This document shows, piece by piece, positions 1 to 13,100 of a stretch of 25,621 nt of DNA. A program made the position numbers and the translations under genes. The number at the start of each line of letters is the position of its first letter. Position 1 is the first letter of the stretch. This stretch comes from Plakobranchus ocellatus (lineage: Eukaryota > Mollusca > Gastropoda > Plakobranchidae): assembly GCA_019648995.1 (NCBI GenBank), contig BLXT01003741.1:10420-36040 (forward strand), read 5' to 3'. Below the pieces are notes generated by a model. That model saw only the letters and a list, made by a program, of their open reading frames with translations. It had not been told where the DNA came from and did not search any database.

Positions 1-994
1 TTACTTAAAAAGCCAAATTTAGATTAAAATAATAAAAAAAAAGGCTTTTTGGTGATAAATAGGTCCCTAATCAAAACAGGAAAGCTGCAGAATTCATTAA
101 ATTAAACAAATTCTTGGCTTTTCTTGATTTTTTTAAAAGTGAGTAATGTCTATACTGAAGTTAAACATCCATCAATTGAAAAAAAGCTTCTAGTTTTTTA
201 TCTTTATCTATGAAACTCAATGTCAATGGTGAAAAGCTGAAATTGTGGTCTGCAGTGGTCCACATAAGTCGGCCTATATTCTTCAAAAGACTTGGCTCCA
301 AATGATAATAACAATGAAGTATCACTCATCTAAGCTGCTCTCTCGAAGTGCTGATGACTTAATTTATTTCCACACTTTTTTACATTGAACTTGCAAATCT
401 GCTAGCATTTTACTTTTTTCCTAGTCTGACAGGAGCTTTTAGCCCTCTGTGACATAATGCTTTTTTGGCTTTGGCTCAAAGATTTTGGATATCCTGTATG
501 TAAACCTAAGGCTTTTGTCAATTAAACTACTTAGATGTAGATATTGAATTTAGCAACTGTCTCTCAATTGTCAAACTAAAAAAAATTTCACTGTACAGTA
601 AGCAATATATTATAAGATTGTAGATTTACTTATTTTTAGTCCATTGTTTTTAATTAGTTGAAAACATTTAGTTGTTTTTTTCCCCAAGATATTTTCTTTT
701 TTTTTTTTGATACCTGAAAATGCCTTTTTTATTCAAGGGTTTGAATATCTAGTGGGTACTTCTTGACAAAGAATGGCACATTCAACAGCATTATTTCCTA
801 TTTTCCATACAGATGGCACATAATTTCTGTTGCCCACTTATTGCAATGTTAGTATTGTTTGTGTGCAAAACGCTTGGACAGCATCACTCTGGTAAAAAAA
901 AATGCATTTTACATTAAAAGCTTTGTGTCAATGGATGTGTGCCATCAATACACAACTTTGTCTCTTGTGTTCAAATCTATCTGGACATTTTCAG
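1..994. other. Upstream intron sequence, nothing recognised
   Basis: AT-rich sequence with homopolymer runs and no codon-like pattern that I recognise. It ends in a good 3' splice site (pyrimidine-rich stretch then CAG at 992-994). I see no decayed EGF copy and no transposon here. A frame stays open from 859 into the first EGF exon, but I read that as chance. Confidence 0.6.
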
Positions 995-1138
995 TCTGTC
1001 CTGATGGCAAGTATGGATTGCAATGTGCACAACAATGCAGCATCTTCTGTGCTGGAACCAACAACAAATGCAGCCCTTTTGACGGGTCTTGTGACCAGGG
1101 CTGTATTGTGGGCTATCAGCCTCCAATTTGTTATCAAG
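995..1138 (+). CDS. EGF-like exon 1
   Basis: 144 bp, phase 1-1. All eight cysteines are in place (C-PDGKYGLQ-C start, GYQPPIC end). It differs from its neighbours in CYQ instead of CDQ after the last cysteine, and it lacks the Asn-x-Ser/Thr site between cysteines 4 and 5 (NNKC). The donor is GTGCGA, a modest match. This is the first visible exon but cannot be the first of the gene, because its first codon needs a base from an upstream exon. Confidence 0.85.
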
Positions 1139-4100
1139 GTGCGACTGTAAAAATCATCAAAAGGCTTTGACAGTATCTGGATACCTCGTCGAATTTTATA
1201 CAAGCATTACATATGTTGTGTGGTATCAGAATTGCTTTTTATATCTTTTCTTATACAACATTTTTTAAAATGCTAATTTTCATGGAGTATAATTTTTTAG
1301 ACAAATCTGTAGTATTTTAAGGGCTTAAAAAAAGTCCTGCTAAAGGAAACTCAGAGGTTCATTTGTTTAGCCCAAAGAAGCATTCTAAAATAGAACTTTT
1401 ACTCTCCAAAGAACACATTGATTGATGGCATAAACGATTGCGTTTTTTTAATGTCATCTTTGGAAAATTCACATATATTCGGACTTAGACTATAAATGTC
1501 TATGGAAGTGGCATGAGTGGAGTCTGCTAGTGTTTCTTAAAGAATGAGAAATCCATATTCAGTATACTTAAAGAGTACCTAAAAAAAAAAAGGCACAAAT
1601 CCCTTTTCTGAAAAATATGGGAAATATTTCGAATAGTCACCAAATATCAATGATAAAAAGTTTTCATCAACAAGAAGCCAAAAAAGGATCAAATGCCACA
1701 CTCCATGAAAAGAATAAAAATTTTTTTTTTGTTATAACTATTTTTTTTCTGTTTTTTTTTTTTTTTTGCAACTCCTAGTTTGTGATGCTGGCAGTTATGG
1801 ACAAAATTGCACACAAAGCTGTAGTATCTACTGCGCTGGAACTAACAGCCCCTGCAGACCTTTTGATGGGTCATGTACCCAGGGCTGTGAGGTGGGCTAC
1901 CAGCCTCCACTCTGTGATCAAGGTGTGTACAAGCTAATATTTCCAGCAAAACATTTTTTCACTGAGTTTTGAATAAAACAAAGAAAACCTTTTGGAATTT
2001 TCTTTTTAGATATTAAAATAGGTATGGATTTTCTTTTTTGATATTAAAATAAGTATATTAAAATAAGTACTCATATTGCTATAGTAATAAAATAAGTGAT
2101 AAAATTGTATATAAGTTCCATTTCCCAACACATAATTTTAAATAGCCTTGTTATTAATCCACTATTTTATGTCCTTTTCTTTTTTAGAGTGTCATATTGG
2201 AACCTATGGCCCTGGCTGTGCACAGACTTGTAGTGGATATTGTGCTGGTCAAAACAACACCTGTAACCCTTTAAATGGGACTTGTGACCACGGCTGTGAT
2301 GTTGGCTTTCAGCCTCCACTCTGTGACAACGGTAGGAAAATAATGATAATGGCAATCAGTAAAGTAATTATTTATCACTTTATTATGTCATGGATTGTCT
2401 TGTGAATGATTTTGATGTGGTGAAAGGTGGATCTCTATAATGTCAAGCTTTGGAAATGTAGAGTCTCATTTAACTGGTTTTTCTTTACTTTCAAATCTAG
2501 GCATAGCAAGGACATGTTTTTAAGATGAAAAAAATTTTTTATAAGTAAGCAGAGTTGGCATATAAAATTTTCATATCTCCTTAGCACACAAAGGCGTATT
2601 AGTATGAAGTCTTCAATGTTTCAGTTATGAAATTTTCTCTTTAGGTACCTTAGCTGGATTTCAAAAGACTTTAAAATAGAGTGTTGGTATGTGTGGCTTA
2701 CTACGAGTTATGAACAATTTGCCCTGACCTTAAAGTCATTGAAATCATAGTCATTTAAAGGCAATTTTGATAAATAGCATTTTATCTCATCTTATTAAGG
2801 TGGACATGAAAGATACACATTCTTATATAATAATACACAGATGTTAGAAACAAAACATAGATTCTATTTTTCTATTCCTGTCAACAGTTTGTGATGTTGG
2901 CAGTTATGGACAAAATTGCACACAGAGCTGTAGTGTCTACTGTGCTGGAACTAACAGCACTTGCAGTCCTTTTGATGGGTCATGTGCCCAGGGCTGTGAG
3001 GTGGGCTACCAGCCTCCTCTCTGTGATCAAGGTATGTACAAACTAATATTTCCAGCAAAGCATTCTTTATCTTAATTTTGAATAAAAATAGAAAACCTTT
3101 TGAAATTTTCTTTTCAAGATATTAAAATAATTATGGACGATCTATGGTGATAAAATAAGTGATGAAATTGTTTATAACTTATAAGTTCCATTTCCCAATA
3201 TGTAATGTTAAATACCCTAGTTATAAATCCATTATTTTAATTAATTTTCACTTTCAGACTGTTATCTTGGAACCTATGGCCTCGACTGTGCACAGGTGTG
3301 TAGTGAACATTGTGCTGGTCAAAACAATACCTGTAGCCCTTTTGATGGGACATGTGACCACGGCTGTGAAGTTGGCTTTCAGCCTCCACTCTGTGACAGA
3401 GGTAATAAAAGAAAGATATAGGCATTCAGTAAAGTAATTATTTATTACTTTATTTATCTCATGGATTGTCTTGTGAATGATTTTGATGTGGTGAAAGGTG
3501 GACCTCTTAAAGGTCAAGCTTGATAAATGTAGAGTGTCATTTAACTAATTTTTCTTTTCTTTCAAATCTGGGCATAGCAAGGGCATGCTCTCAAGTCAAG
3601 AAAAAATGTTATTAGTAAGCAGAGTACACATATAAAGTTCTCATCTCATAGAGAAGAAAGGCATACATTTTTAAATAATAATATACAGATGTTAGAAACA
3701 AACATGGATTCTATTTTTCTACTCCTATCAACAGTTTGTGATTATGGCAGTTATGGCCAAAATTGCTCACAAAACTGTAGTGTCCACTGTGCTGGAACTA
3801 ACAGCACTTGCAGTCCTTTTGATGGATCATGTGACCAGGACTGTGAGGTGGGCTACCAGCCTCCACTTTGTGATCAAGGTTTGTACAAGCTAATATTTCA
3901 GCACATTCTTTGACTTGATGTTGGATCTTGAAATTTTCTTTTTTTTTGGCATGAAGAACAGTATTAACCACATATTAAGTTAGCAGATCTCTCAAAGATT
4001 GTCATATAAATTGCTTATCCAATAAAATATCCACGTCCTTATGTGTGATTTTAGATATCCAAGTGATTCATCCATTTTTTTTTTCCTGTTTAGAGTGTTA

Positions 4101-7100
4101 CAATGGAACCTATGGCCCTAGCTGTACCCAAAAATGTAGTGGACACTGTGCTGATCAAAACAACACCTGTAGCCCTTTTGATGGGACATGTGACCATGGC
4201 TGTGATGTTGGATTTCAGCCTCCACTCTGTGATAAAGGTAAAACTGTAATGATAATTGTATTAAGTAAGGTGCTTCTCCAAACTGACCTTTTAAAACTTT
4301 AACTATTTCATGTTTGTCTTTTTTGGAAGCTGGATGCAATTTTTGACAGGCTATGCCTGTATTTATGTGTCTGGTTATTCAATAGAGTAAAAAAAGAGAG
4401 TCTTCATTAATTCATTTTTGTTTTATCCCACTTTTGGCACAGAAGCAAAAATATCTTGTCATAGTATGTACTAAAGCCCTCTACCAATCAGTCTTCTCAC
4501 TGAAGAGCTCTATCCTGTACACATTGTAACTGCGCAATAAAACCCTCTCTTGTTTGATCACATCTGAGCCTTGGTCGTGTTTTCACTAGCTCTCGTAAAA
4601 GTTGTTTAATCACATACCCACAGGGTTATAACATGGTGTCAGAAGTTACCAAGTGTTTTCTTATGTCCAAGTAAGTTTTTTACATTATAGAAAAGTAGGC
4701 TTAAAGAGCTACACATGTGTTTAAAAAATAAATTAAGAGTCGAGATCTGGTATATTACTAAACTGCGCACTTAATGACGTATCAACACGTGGTCGCGTCT
4801 GCATGTAAAAAAAGGAGAATAATTCAAGTTTTGATTGACACACCAAGTAACCAGTATTACTTCCCTTGGAATCACAGCATTACCACAAAATGTCTCAAAA
4901 AGGGCTTACATTTGCAGCACCTCCTTGCCTACATTTAGAAGGAAATTTAGCAGAGAATTGGAGAAAGTGGCAACAAAGATTTCAACTTTATTTAGAAGCA
5001 TCAGAACTCGACAAAAAACCTAAAAAGCAACAAAAAGCAATTCTTCTCCACACAATAGGTCCAGATGCTTTAGAGTTGTTCAACGCCTTCACTTTCTCTG
5101 AAGAAGAAGACATAGATGATATAAGGGTGATAATGCAGAAGTTTGAAGAATACTGCAAACCCAAAAGAAATCTGATCTATGATCGTCATCAATTTCTCAC
5201 TAAACAGCAACAGGAAGGAGAAAGCTTTGATCAGTTTGTAACCGAATTGAAAAGACTCAGTGCTGACTGAATTTAGAGAGCTAAAAGACAGTATCATAAG
5301 AGATAGAATTGTTTGTGGTATTAGGAGTGCTCAGCTTAAAGAAAGAATGCTGAGAGACAGTGATCTCACTCTGGATAAAGCCATACCTCTTGGAAGGGCA
5401 GAAGAAAAAGCAAAACAACAACTTGCTGAAATGCGTGAAACAAAAGTTGAAGCAGTGAAGACAGCAAAAAGAAAAGACCAAAGGACAAAGCATAAAGAAT
5501 ACTTATGCAAAAGATGTGGAACAAGGCATGAGCCAAAGAAGTGTCGTGCATGGGGTAAGGTATGCAAGAAATGTCAAAAGAATAATCATTTTGCATCTCA
5601 GTGCAAGACTAAAGCAATACATGACATAGCACAGTCACAAGAAGAGACCTCTGACAGTGATGAAGAATTTGACATCGGATCTGTTACACAGGAAAATAAA
5701 GATGGCAGTGAGGTCTACTACATGGCAAATGTTGAAGGCATTGATGTTAATTTTAAAATTGACACTGGAGCTCAAGTCAACATTTTACCTTACTACCTAA
5801 TGAAAGGAATGAAACATAAGCTGCATCAAACCAAGGCAAAGCTGAATACCTACACAGGCACAGCCATCACAGTCAAAGGCAAAACAGATCTGGCAGTAAA
5901 TGGACAAAAACATGAGTTCTTTATTGTAGAAGATAAGCATTTAACACCAATATTAGGCTACAGATCAGCCAAGAAATTAGAAATTATAAAAATCATGTCA
6001 GTGACTATAAAGGAATACCCAACAGTGTTTGGTGGTCTTGGGTGTTTGAAAGAACCATACAAAATCCAAACTGATAAAGAGGTCAAACCAGTAATATGCC
6101 CGCCTAGAAAGATTCCAGTGGCATTACAACAAAAACTGAAAGACAAGCTTACAGACATGGAACGTAAAGGTGTGATAAAGAAAGTTCAGGTTCCAACTGA
6201 ATGGGTAAACGGATTAGTGATAGTTGAGAAACAAGACTCCAAAGATATCCAATTATGTTTAGACCCCAGGAATCTAAATAAGGCTATAAAAAGAGAACAC
6301 CACCCTCTTCCAACAATCGAAGAAATAATCACTCGATCGACAGGAGCAAAAGTATTCTCTAAGTTAGACGCCAACTCAGGGTACTGGCAAATACCCTTAG
6401 ATGAAGACAGTCAACTCTTGACAACATTCAATACACCTCAAGGGAGATACTGTTTCACCCCTCAAGGGAGATACTGTTTCACCAGAATGCCATTTGGCAT
6501 CACCTTGGCGCAAGAAGTTTTCCACAAAAGGATTCATGAAGCCTTTGAAGATATTGAGGGAGTTGAAACAGACATTGACGACATACTTGTTTGGGGAAAA
6601 AATACAAAGGAGCATGATGAACGACTTAGAAAAGTCCTCAACAGATGTCGCAAGATCAACTTGACACTTAACGAAAAAAAATGTCATTTCAACGAAGAGG
6701 AAATTACCTATCTTGGACACAAGCTAACCCAGGATGGAGTTCAACCAGACAAAGAAAAAGTAAAAGCTATCACGGCAATGCCACCACCAGAAGACAAAAA
6801 AGGAGTGGAAAGACTCTTAGGCACCGTGAACTACATGGCAAAATTTATACCCAACCTATCAGAAAACTACTGAAAAAAGACAACCAGTTTGTATGGGAGC
6901 ACGAGCAAGCAAAAGCCTTTGAGGAAATAAAAAATGCTCTGACATCAGAAAAAACATTAGGCTATTTTAATCCTAATGAAAAGATCACTTTGGAATGTGA
7001 CAGCTCACAATTCGGACTGGAAGCAGTGGTGACCCAAAGGGGAAAGCCGATCGCATATGCATCCAGATCCCTCAGTGAAGCCGAATCAAGATATGCGCAG

Positions 7101-10100
7101 ATAGAGAAAGAATTACTGGCAGTTGTCTTTGGTTTAGAACGATTTGAAAACCTGACTTATGGACAACATGTTACCGTTCTTTCCGATCACAAACCTTTAG
7201 AAGCAATACTCAACAAACCTATTTGCTTATCACCTCCGCGCTTGCAGAGAATGTTGATTCGCCTCCACAAGTTCGACATCACATTGAATTACAAGGAAGG
7301 AAAAAATATGTTCATTAGTGACATGCTTTCCAGAACATACCTCAAAGAAAAAAATGTTGTGGATGAACAAATAGAAAAAGACATCCATCTCTATGTAAAT
7401 CAAATCAGAGACAGCTGGAATGTCAAAGATTACAAATTAAAACAGATAGAAGCAGAAACTTCTACAGACATAGACCTGCAGGATCTCAAGAAACAAATCC
7501 TAGAAGGTTTCCCAGCAAAGAGAAACAACCTCAGGAGAAATCTGCATGAATTTTTCACAAATAGTGAGGAACTCTCAATACAGGGAGATTTAATCGTAAA
7601 AGGTACAAAGATTATAATACCTCAAACCATGAGAAACGAAATGCTTCAAATATTGCACAGTTCTCATGCAGGAATAGAGAAAAGTAAACAAAGAGCAAGA
7701 GAAAGCATATACTGGCCAAGAATCAACAAAGACATTGAAGATTATGTGAACAGATGCTCTACCTGTCAAACGCATCGCAACAGCAAACAGAAAGAACCTT
7801 TGCTGCCAGTGGAAGTACCACAACTACCATGGAACACAGTAGGCCTGGATGTTTTCACTCTCAAAAGTCATGATTACCTACTATGCGTTGACTACTACTC
7901 TAAATACCCTGAAGTCACAAAACTTTTTACAAAAACTGCGCATGGAATAATTACAGCACTAAAACCATTCTTCGCTAGACACGGTATACCTAACCAGGTA
8001 ATTGCAGACAATATGCCATTTAACAGTCAAGAATTCCTCAAGTTTGCTAAAGAATGGGACTTTCATGTTACAACCACTAGTCCGCTATACCCTCAAGCAA
8101 ACGGTCAAGTTGAGAGATTTGTCGGCATCATTAAGACTGCTATGAAAAAATCACAAGATCCAAACATAGCGATTCTGCAATGCAGAAACACCCCCATCAC
8201 TGGTCTGAAATATTCTCCTGCTCAGCTGCTATTTAACAGAAGACTCCGTGACAACATACCAACCCTGAAGATAAACCTGAAACCTGCCATACCAGTAAAG
8301 GCGAGACAAGAGCTTCAGTCAAGGCAACAAAAACAAAAAGTATTTTTTTGATCGACATGCCAAGCCGTGTAAACAAGATTTCAAGAAAGGAGACAGAGTC
8401 AGGGTCCAGCTCAAGGACAAGTGGATTGAGGGCAGAATGCATGATAAACACCAAACTCGATCATACTGGATCAACACTGACAGTGATCAAGCTATGTACA
8501 GATGCAATACACGCTTTATCAGACATAATAAATCACCACCAGCAGCACCAGCTCAGGGTAACAGTGGTAGTTACAATCCTGTCCACTCTGACAATGACAA
8601 GATTAATCAAAACAGCCACCTCAACAAGGATACGCTCACTCAGAGCAAGCACAGCGGCAGTCCCCCCAGCCATGACTTGCTGCAATCTCATAGTTCAGCC
8701 AGCACACTCAGAGCAAGCACAGCGGCAGTCCCCCCAGCCATGACTTGCTGCAATCTCATAGTTCAGCTAGCACACAAAAAGCTGACACTCAAACATGTAG
8801 AGATTCACCTCCAATACAACACTCCCATTATAAAACAAAATGTGGCCGCAGCATCAGACCCCCTCCAAAACTAACTCTGTAGATTGCAATCACTACTCAT
8901 ACAAGGCCATAGTAATGCCTGATTGAAATTAGAGTAATTGCAACATACACTACAGCTGTGGTCACACAATGCATCCTAAGCAAAACAAAGACACTCCATT
9001 TGTCCACAGCTTTCAAGAGCACCCAAGGACCCAAGCAAGAATCTATTAAGTTTTAGAGATTTAATGTGTTTTTTTTTACTCTCCTTTCTCAATTCGTCCT
9101 ACATATATTTTTTTTTCTCAGAAAAGGAATGAAGACAATTGTACTTGTACATTAGTCGAAAATTGACATCAAAATAAAAAAGTGCAACAATTGAATTAAA
9201 TGTACATGCTCTTTAAAGTATTATAATCACCATCATATTGATCTCTACAACAACAAAAATAAAAGATGCAGGTAATAACCAATAACCTAGCCTATCTATA
9301 CTATTATTAATATCATATACATACATACATAGTAATGGTTATAATTCATAATCAATTAATTTAATCTGATTATCTAAATTTGAAAAATTATTTATGTTTC
9401 TTTTTAATTTTAAATCTATCTCACACGTAAAGTTAATACGTACACTTTTCTTTCAATAAAAGGGGAATTGTTATAGTATGTACTAAAGCCACTACCAATC
9501 AGTCTTCTCACTGAAGAGCTCTATCCTGTACAAATTGTAACTGTGCAACAAAACCCTCTCTTGTTTGATCACATCTGAGCCTTGGTCGTGTTTTCACTAG
9601 CTCTCGTAAAAGTTGTTTAATCACATACCCACAGGGTTATAACATATCTTTTTACATTTTAAGACAAATGCAGTATAATAAATAAACAAAACTTGATTGC
9701 CAGGTGTTCATTTCCTTCAAACATCAGCCGAAGTTTGTAAATTTGATGTAGAATTGTTTTATATAATCTATATGTGACTCAATATTCATGTTCCAATATT
9801 CCTACTTGGACAGCTTTGCAAAGGTGCTTCTAACAAAACAGCATATATCTCATCTTTTAAAGATTGATTTTAACCTCACTAACTTTTTCACAAAATGAAT
9901 GAAGCGAAGTTGGCTTGGTTTTTTAATGTTTAATTACAATGAAAATTGCTGGGAAAAACTGGTAAGAAAATTCGTGGAAAAGCTGACATGAAAAAATTGG
10001 TACGGCATCTGAAACAAAACCAAGAAGTGTTATTGCATTAAAATAACAGTCATAATTACATTTTAGAAGTAAAAGCTTATTCACCATACGACCTTGGACA

Positions 10101-13100
10101 TGAGCACATGGTCTGAAGGTCAAATCAATGTCAACTATACAAATAGATTTTATTTGCATTCAAAATTACAACCATTATGTAGGATTAGCCGATCAGCCCT
10201 GGTACAATAAGCTGAAATAATACAAACAAGTTTATAATATATTAAATATTGTGGCTCTCAACCTCTATTATGAAGGTTTCGCCAAACTGACGACAGAGCG
10301 TCTATTTATTCATCATCATCAAGTGCCTTGCTTGTAAGCGTTGGCGATCATGTCCCTCCACAAATCCCTATCTTTGACAGTGGCCAGTATATCTGACACT
10401 TTCCTGGTCCAAGCCATGTGGCCAGTCCATCCATTATCTTCTCCCTTTGTCTTCCTCTGCTTCTNNNNNNNNNNNNNNNNNNNNNNNNNNNNNNNNNNNN
10501 NNNNNNNNNNNNNNNNNNNNNNNNNNNNNNNNNNNNNNNNNNNNNNNNNNNNNNNNNNNNNNNNNNNNNNNNNNNNNNNNNNNNNNNNNNNNNNNNNNNN
10601 NNNNNNNNNNNNNNNNNNNNNNNNNNNNNNNNNNNNNNNNNNNNNNNNNNNNNNNNNNNNNNNNNNNNNNNNNNNNNNNNNNNNNNNNNNNNNNNNNNNN
10701 NNNNNNNNNNNNNNNNNNNNNNNNNNNNNNNNNNNNNNNNNNNNNNNNNNNNNNNNNNNNNNNNNNNNNNNNNNNNNNNNNNNNNNNNNNNNNNNNNNNN
10801 NNNNNNNNNNNNNNNNNNNNNNNNNNNNNNNNNNNNNNNNNNNNNNNNNNNNNNNNNNNNNNNNNNNNNNNNNNNNNNNNNNNNNNNNNNNNNNNNNNNN
10901 NNNNNNNNNNNNNNNNNNNNNNNNNNNNNNNNNNNNNNNNNNNNNNNNNNNNNNNNNNNNNNNNNNNNNNNNNNNNNNNNNNNNNNNNNNNNNNNNNNNN
11001 NNNNNNNNNNNNNNNNNNNNNNNNNNNNNNNNNNNNNNNNNNNNNNNNNNNNNNNNNNNNNNNNNNNNNNNNNNNNNNNNNNNNNNNNNNNNNNNNNNNN
11101 NNNNNNNNNNNNNNNNNNNNNNNNNNNNNNNNNNNNNNNNNNNNNNNNNNNNNNNNNNNNNNNNNNNNNNNNNNNNNNNNNNNNNNNNNNNNNNNNNNNN
11201 NNNNNNNNNNNNNNNNNNNNNNNNNNNNNNNNNNNNNNNNNNNNNNNNNNNNNNNNNNNNNNNNNNNNNNNNNNNNNNNNNNNNNNNNNNNNNNNNNNNN
11301 NNNNNNNNNNNNNNNNNNNNNNNNNNNNNNNNNNNNNNNNNNNNNNNNNNNNNNNNNNNNNNNNNNNNNNNNNNNNNNNNGCTATTTCTGGTTTTATTTT
11401 GTTCCTTATTCTCAGCATTATGATCTCTATTTATTAAACAGTCCTGTATATAAAATTAAATTAATCAGATGATTCTTTTCAATGCTTTGAATTGAGATTA
11501 ACAATTCCAAAGTCTATAGGCTCTTAACTCATTTAAATATTTCTACAAGCACAAATTATCAAAAATAATTTGAGGGATGGAACCCTTCAATCACTATCAT
11601 CAGAAGTGAACATATTTATTGAATTTTATAGGCCCATCTGCGTATTAAATAACACTCCTTAAAACGTAAAATCGAAGTCATATCTTTATTCACCAGTTGC
11701 AGTGAACCAGGATACTAAAACTTGGAGTGTAGTTTCTCGTAGCAAAACAGGGATCTTATTCAAATAAAATGTAATGTAACAGAAAGGAATCCTCAGGCAG
11801 TCTCAGCTTTTATCTATAGCAAAGTAGAAAGGATAAGACTAGGCCTGCTGGGCATAGCACATGTAAATGAGCATAGAATCTAAAAGTCTACTCTCCAGGT
11901 ACTGGCTAGAAGAAATACTCATGCAAGAAAGGACAAATCTAGGCCACTATAAGGCTAGAATGTTGGAATTAGGCTGCCTCAAGGCAAGGCCTTTGACACA
12001 AAAATAAAGAATACAAAAGTGAAATTAGCTGCAGAAATGCTTTTAACATGGGGAAATGCAGACAAAGCTTTAGTTGTATTAAACAGACAACAGAGACGTG
12101 AGCTTTAATCACAAACAACATGATCTTATTATTACAAATGAAATACACAGCCTGTTACATGATAACAAATTCAACAAATCTTTCTACTTTTTTCTAATAT
12201 TAAAATGTAAAGTTGTAAAAACCAAAACCTTAGTTCTATTCTTCATTCCTTATCAACAGTTTGTGATGTTGGCAGTTATGGAAAAGATTGCACACAAAGC
12301 TGTAGTGTCTACTGTGCTGGAACTAACAGCACTTGCAGTCCTTTTGATGGGTCATGTAACCAGGGCTGTGAGGTGGGCTACCAGCCTCCACTTTGTGATC
12401 AAGGTATTTACCAGCTAACATTTTCAGCACATTCTTTAACACTGAATTTAAAATAATGGAACTTTCAATTTTTTTTTTCATTGAAGTATCAAAAGCAGGT
12501 ATGAATAATATTTTGGAGTAAGAAGAAGCTGAGCTGGTTGACATTATTCACAGACATGCCTAAATAAATATATCCATCTGCCATGTGTGATTTGATTGAT
12601 TGCTATAACTGATCCATTTTGTTTTGCACCTTTATTTTTTTTTCATGTCTAGAGTGTTACCATGGAACTTATGGGCCTGGCTGTACACAGCCATGTAGTG
12701 GACAATGTGCTGGTCAAAACAACACCTGTAGCCCATTTGATGGGACATGTTACCATGGCTGTGATGTTGGTTTTCAGACTCCACTCTGTGATAAAGGTAA
12801 AAGCAAAAAAAATGAGCATGGAATTCTCAAATATTTTGAAAGCCTTCTCAATGTGCTCCATGTCTGGAGTGAAGTGAAACTTTGAGCTTAAATTACTTTG
12901 TTTAGTGTAATTTTCATTAATTTAGAATCATAAAACTGGATATTTGGATGAATGAATGTGCCTAGACATAAGCATTTATTTGTAAAAGAAATCATAACAA
13001 GAATTGTTCTGTGGTTTGCTTTTCTCAAAACTGCTATTTTTTTTTTTAATTTTATCCAAACTATTAGGATTTAATTTCAACACAAATATATTTTATGAGG

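Larger units (their letters stand above)
4457..9644 (+). mobile_element. Ty3/gypsy LTR retrotransposon (K02A2.6-like), full length but defective
   Basis: The 5188-bp element is bounded by LTRs of 177 and 176 bp that start TGTYATAG and end GTTATAACA. A 5-bp direct duplication TATCT flanks it (4452-4456 and 9645-9649). It contains a primer-binding site, a gag-pol frame ordered gag, zinc knuckles, protease, reverse transcriptase, RNase H and integrase, and a purine tract before the 3' LTR. RNase H preceding integrase is the Ty3/gypsy order. No env frame is seen. Three frameshifts, an in-frame duplication in RT, a changed RT active site and an out-of-frame duplication near the 3' end make it non-autonomous. 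It lies in an intron in the same direction as the host gene. The LTRs differ at about five substitutions plus one 1-bp indel, suggesting a fairly recent insertion. Confidence 0.95.

Noticed and set aside
859-1170. Open frame with an ATG upstream of the first EGF exon
   Set aside because: The part before 995 shows no coding character, and a good 3' splice site sits exactly where the EGF module starts. The frame is open by chance.
4866-4889. Upstream in-frame extension of gag to a TTG
   Set aside because: The ATG at 4890 is the first ATG in frame and gives the expected Gag start; a TTG start is not expected here.
6681-6856. N-terminal part of the 556-codon frame starting at 6681
   Set aside because: It overlaps the reverse transcriptase in another frame and has no homologous look until about 6858; only the part after the frameshift is real.
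8875-9455. Possible env or accessory gene of the retrotransposon
   Set aside because: Stops occur in all frames and no signal peptide or membrane segment is seen.
10341-11423. Long open frames across 10341-11472 on both strands
   Set aside because: They are open only because they cross the run of N.
12098-12418. 106-codon frame over EGF exon 8, and similar frames over other EGF exons in other phases or on the minus strand
   Set aside because: These read the EGF exons out of frame and lose the cysteine pattern. They recur at each exon because the exons are near copies.
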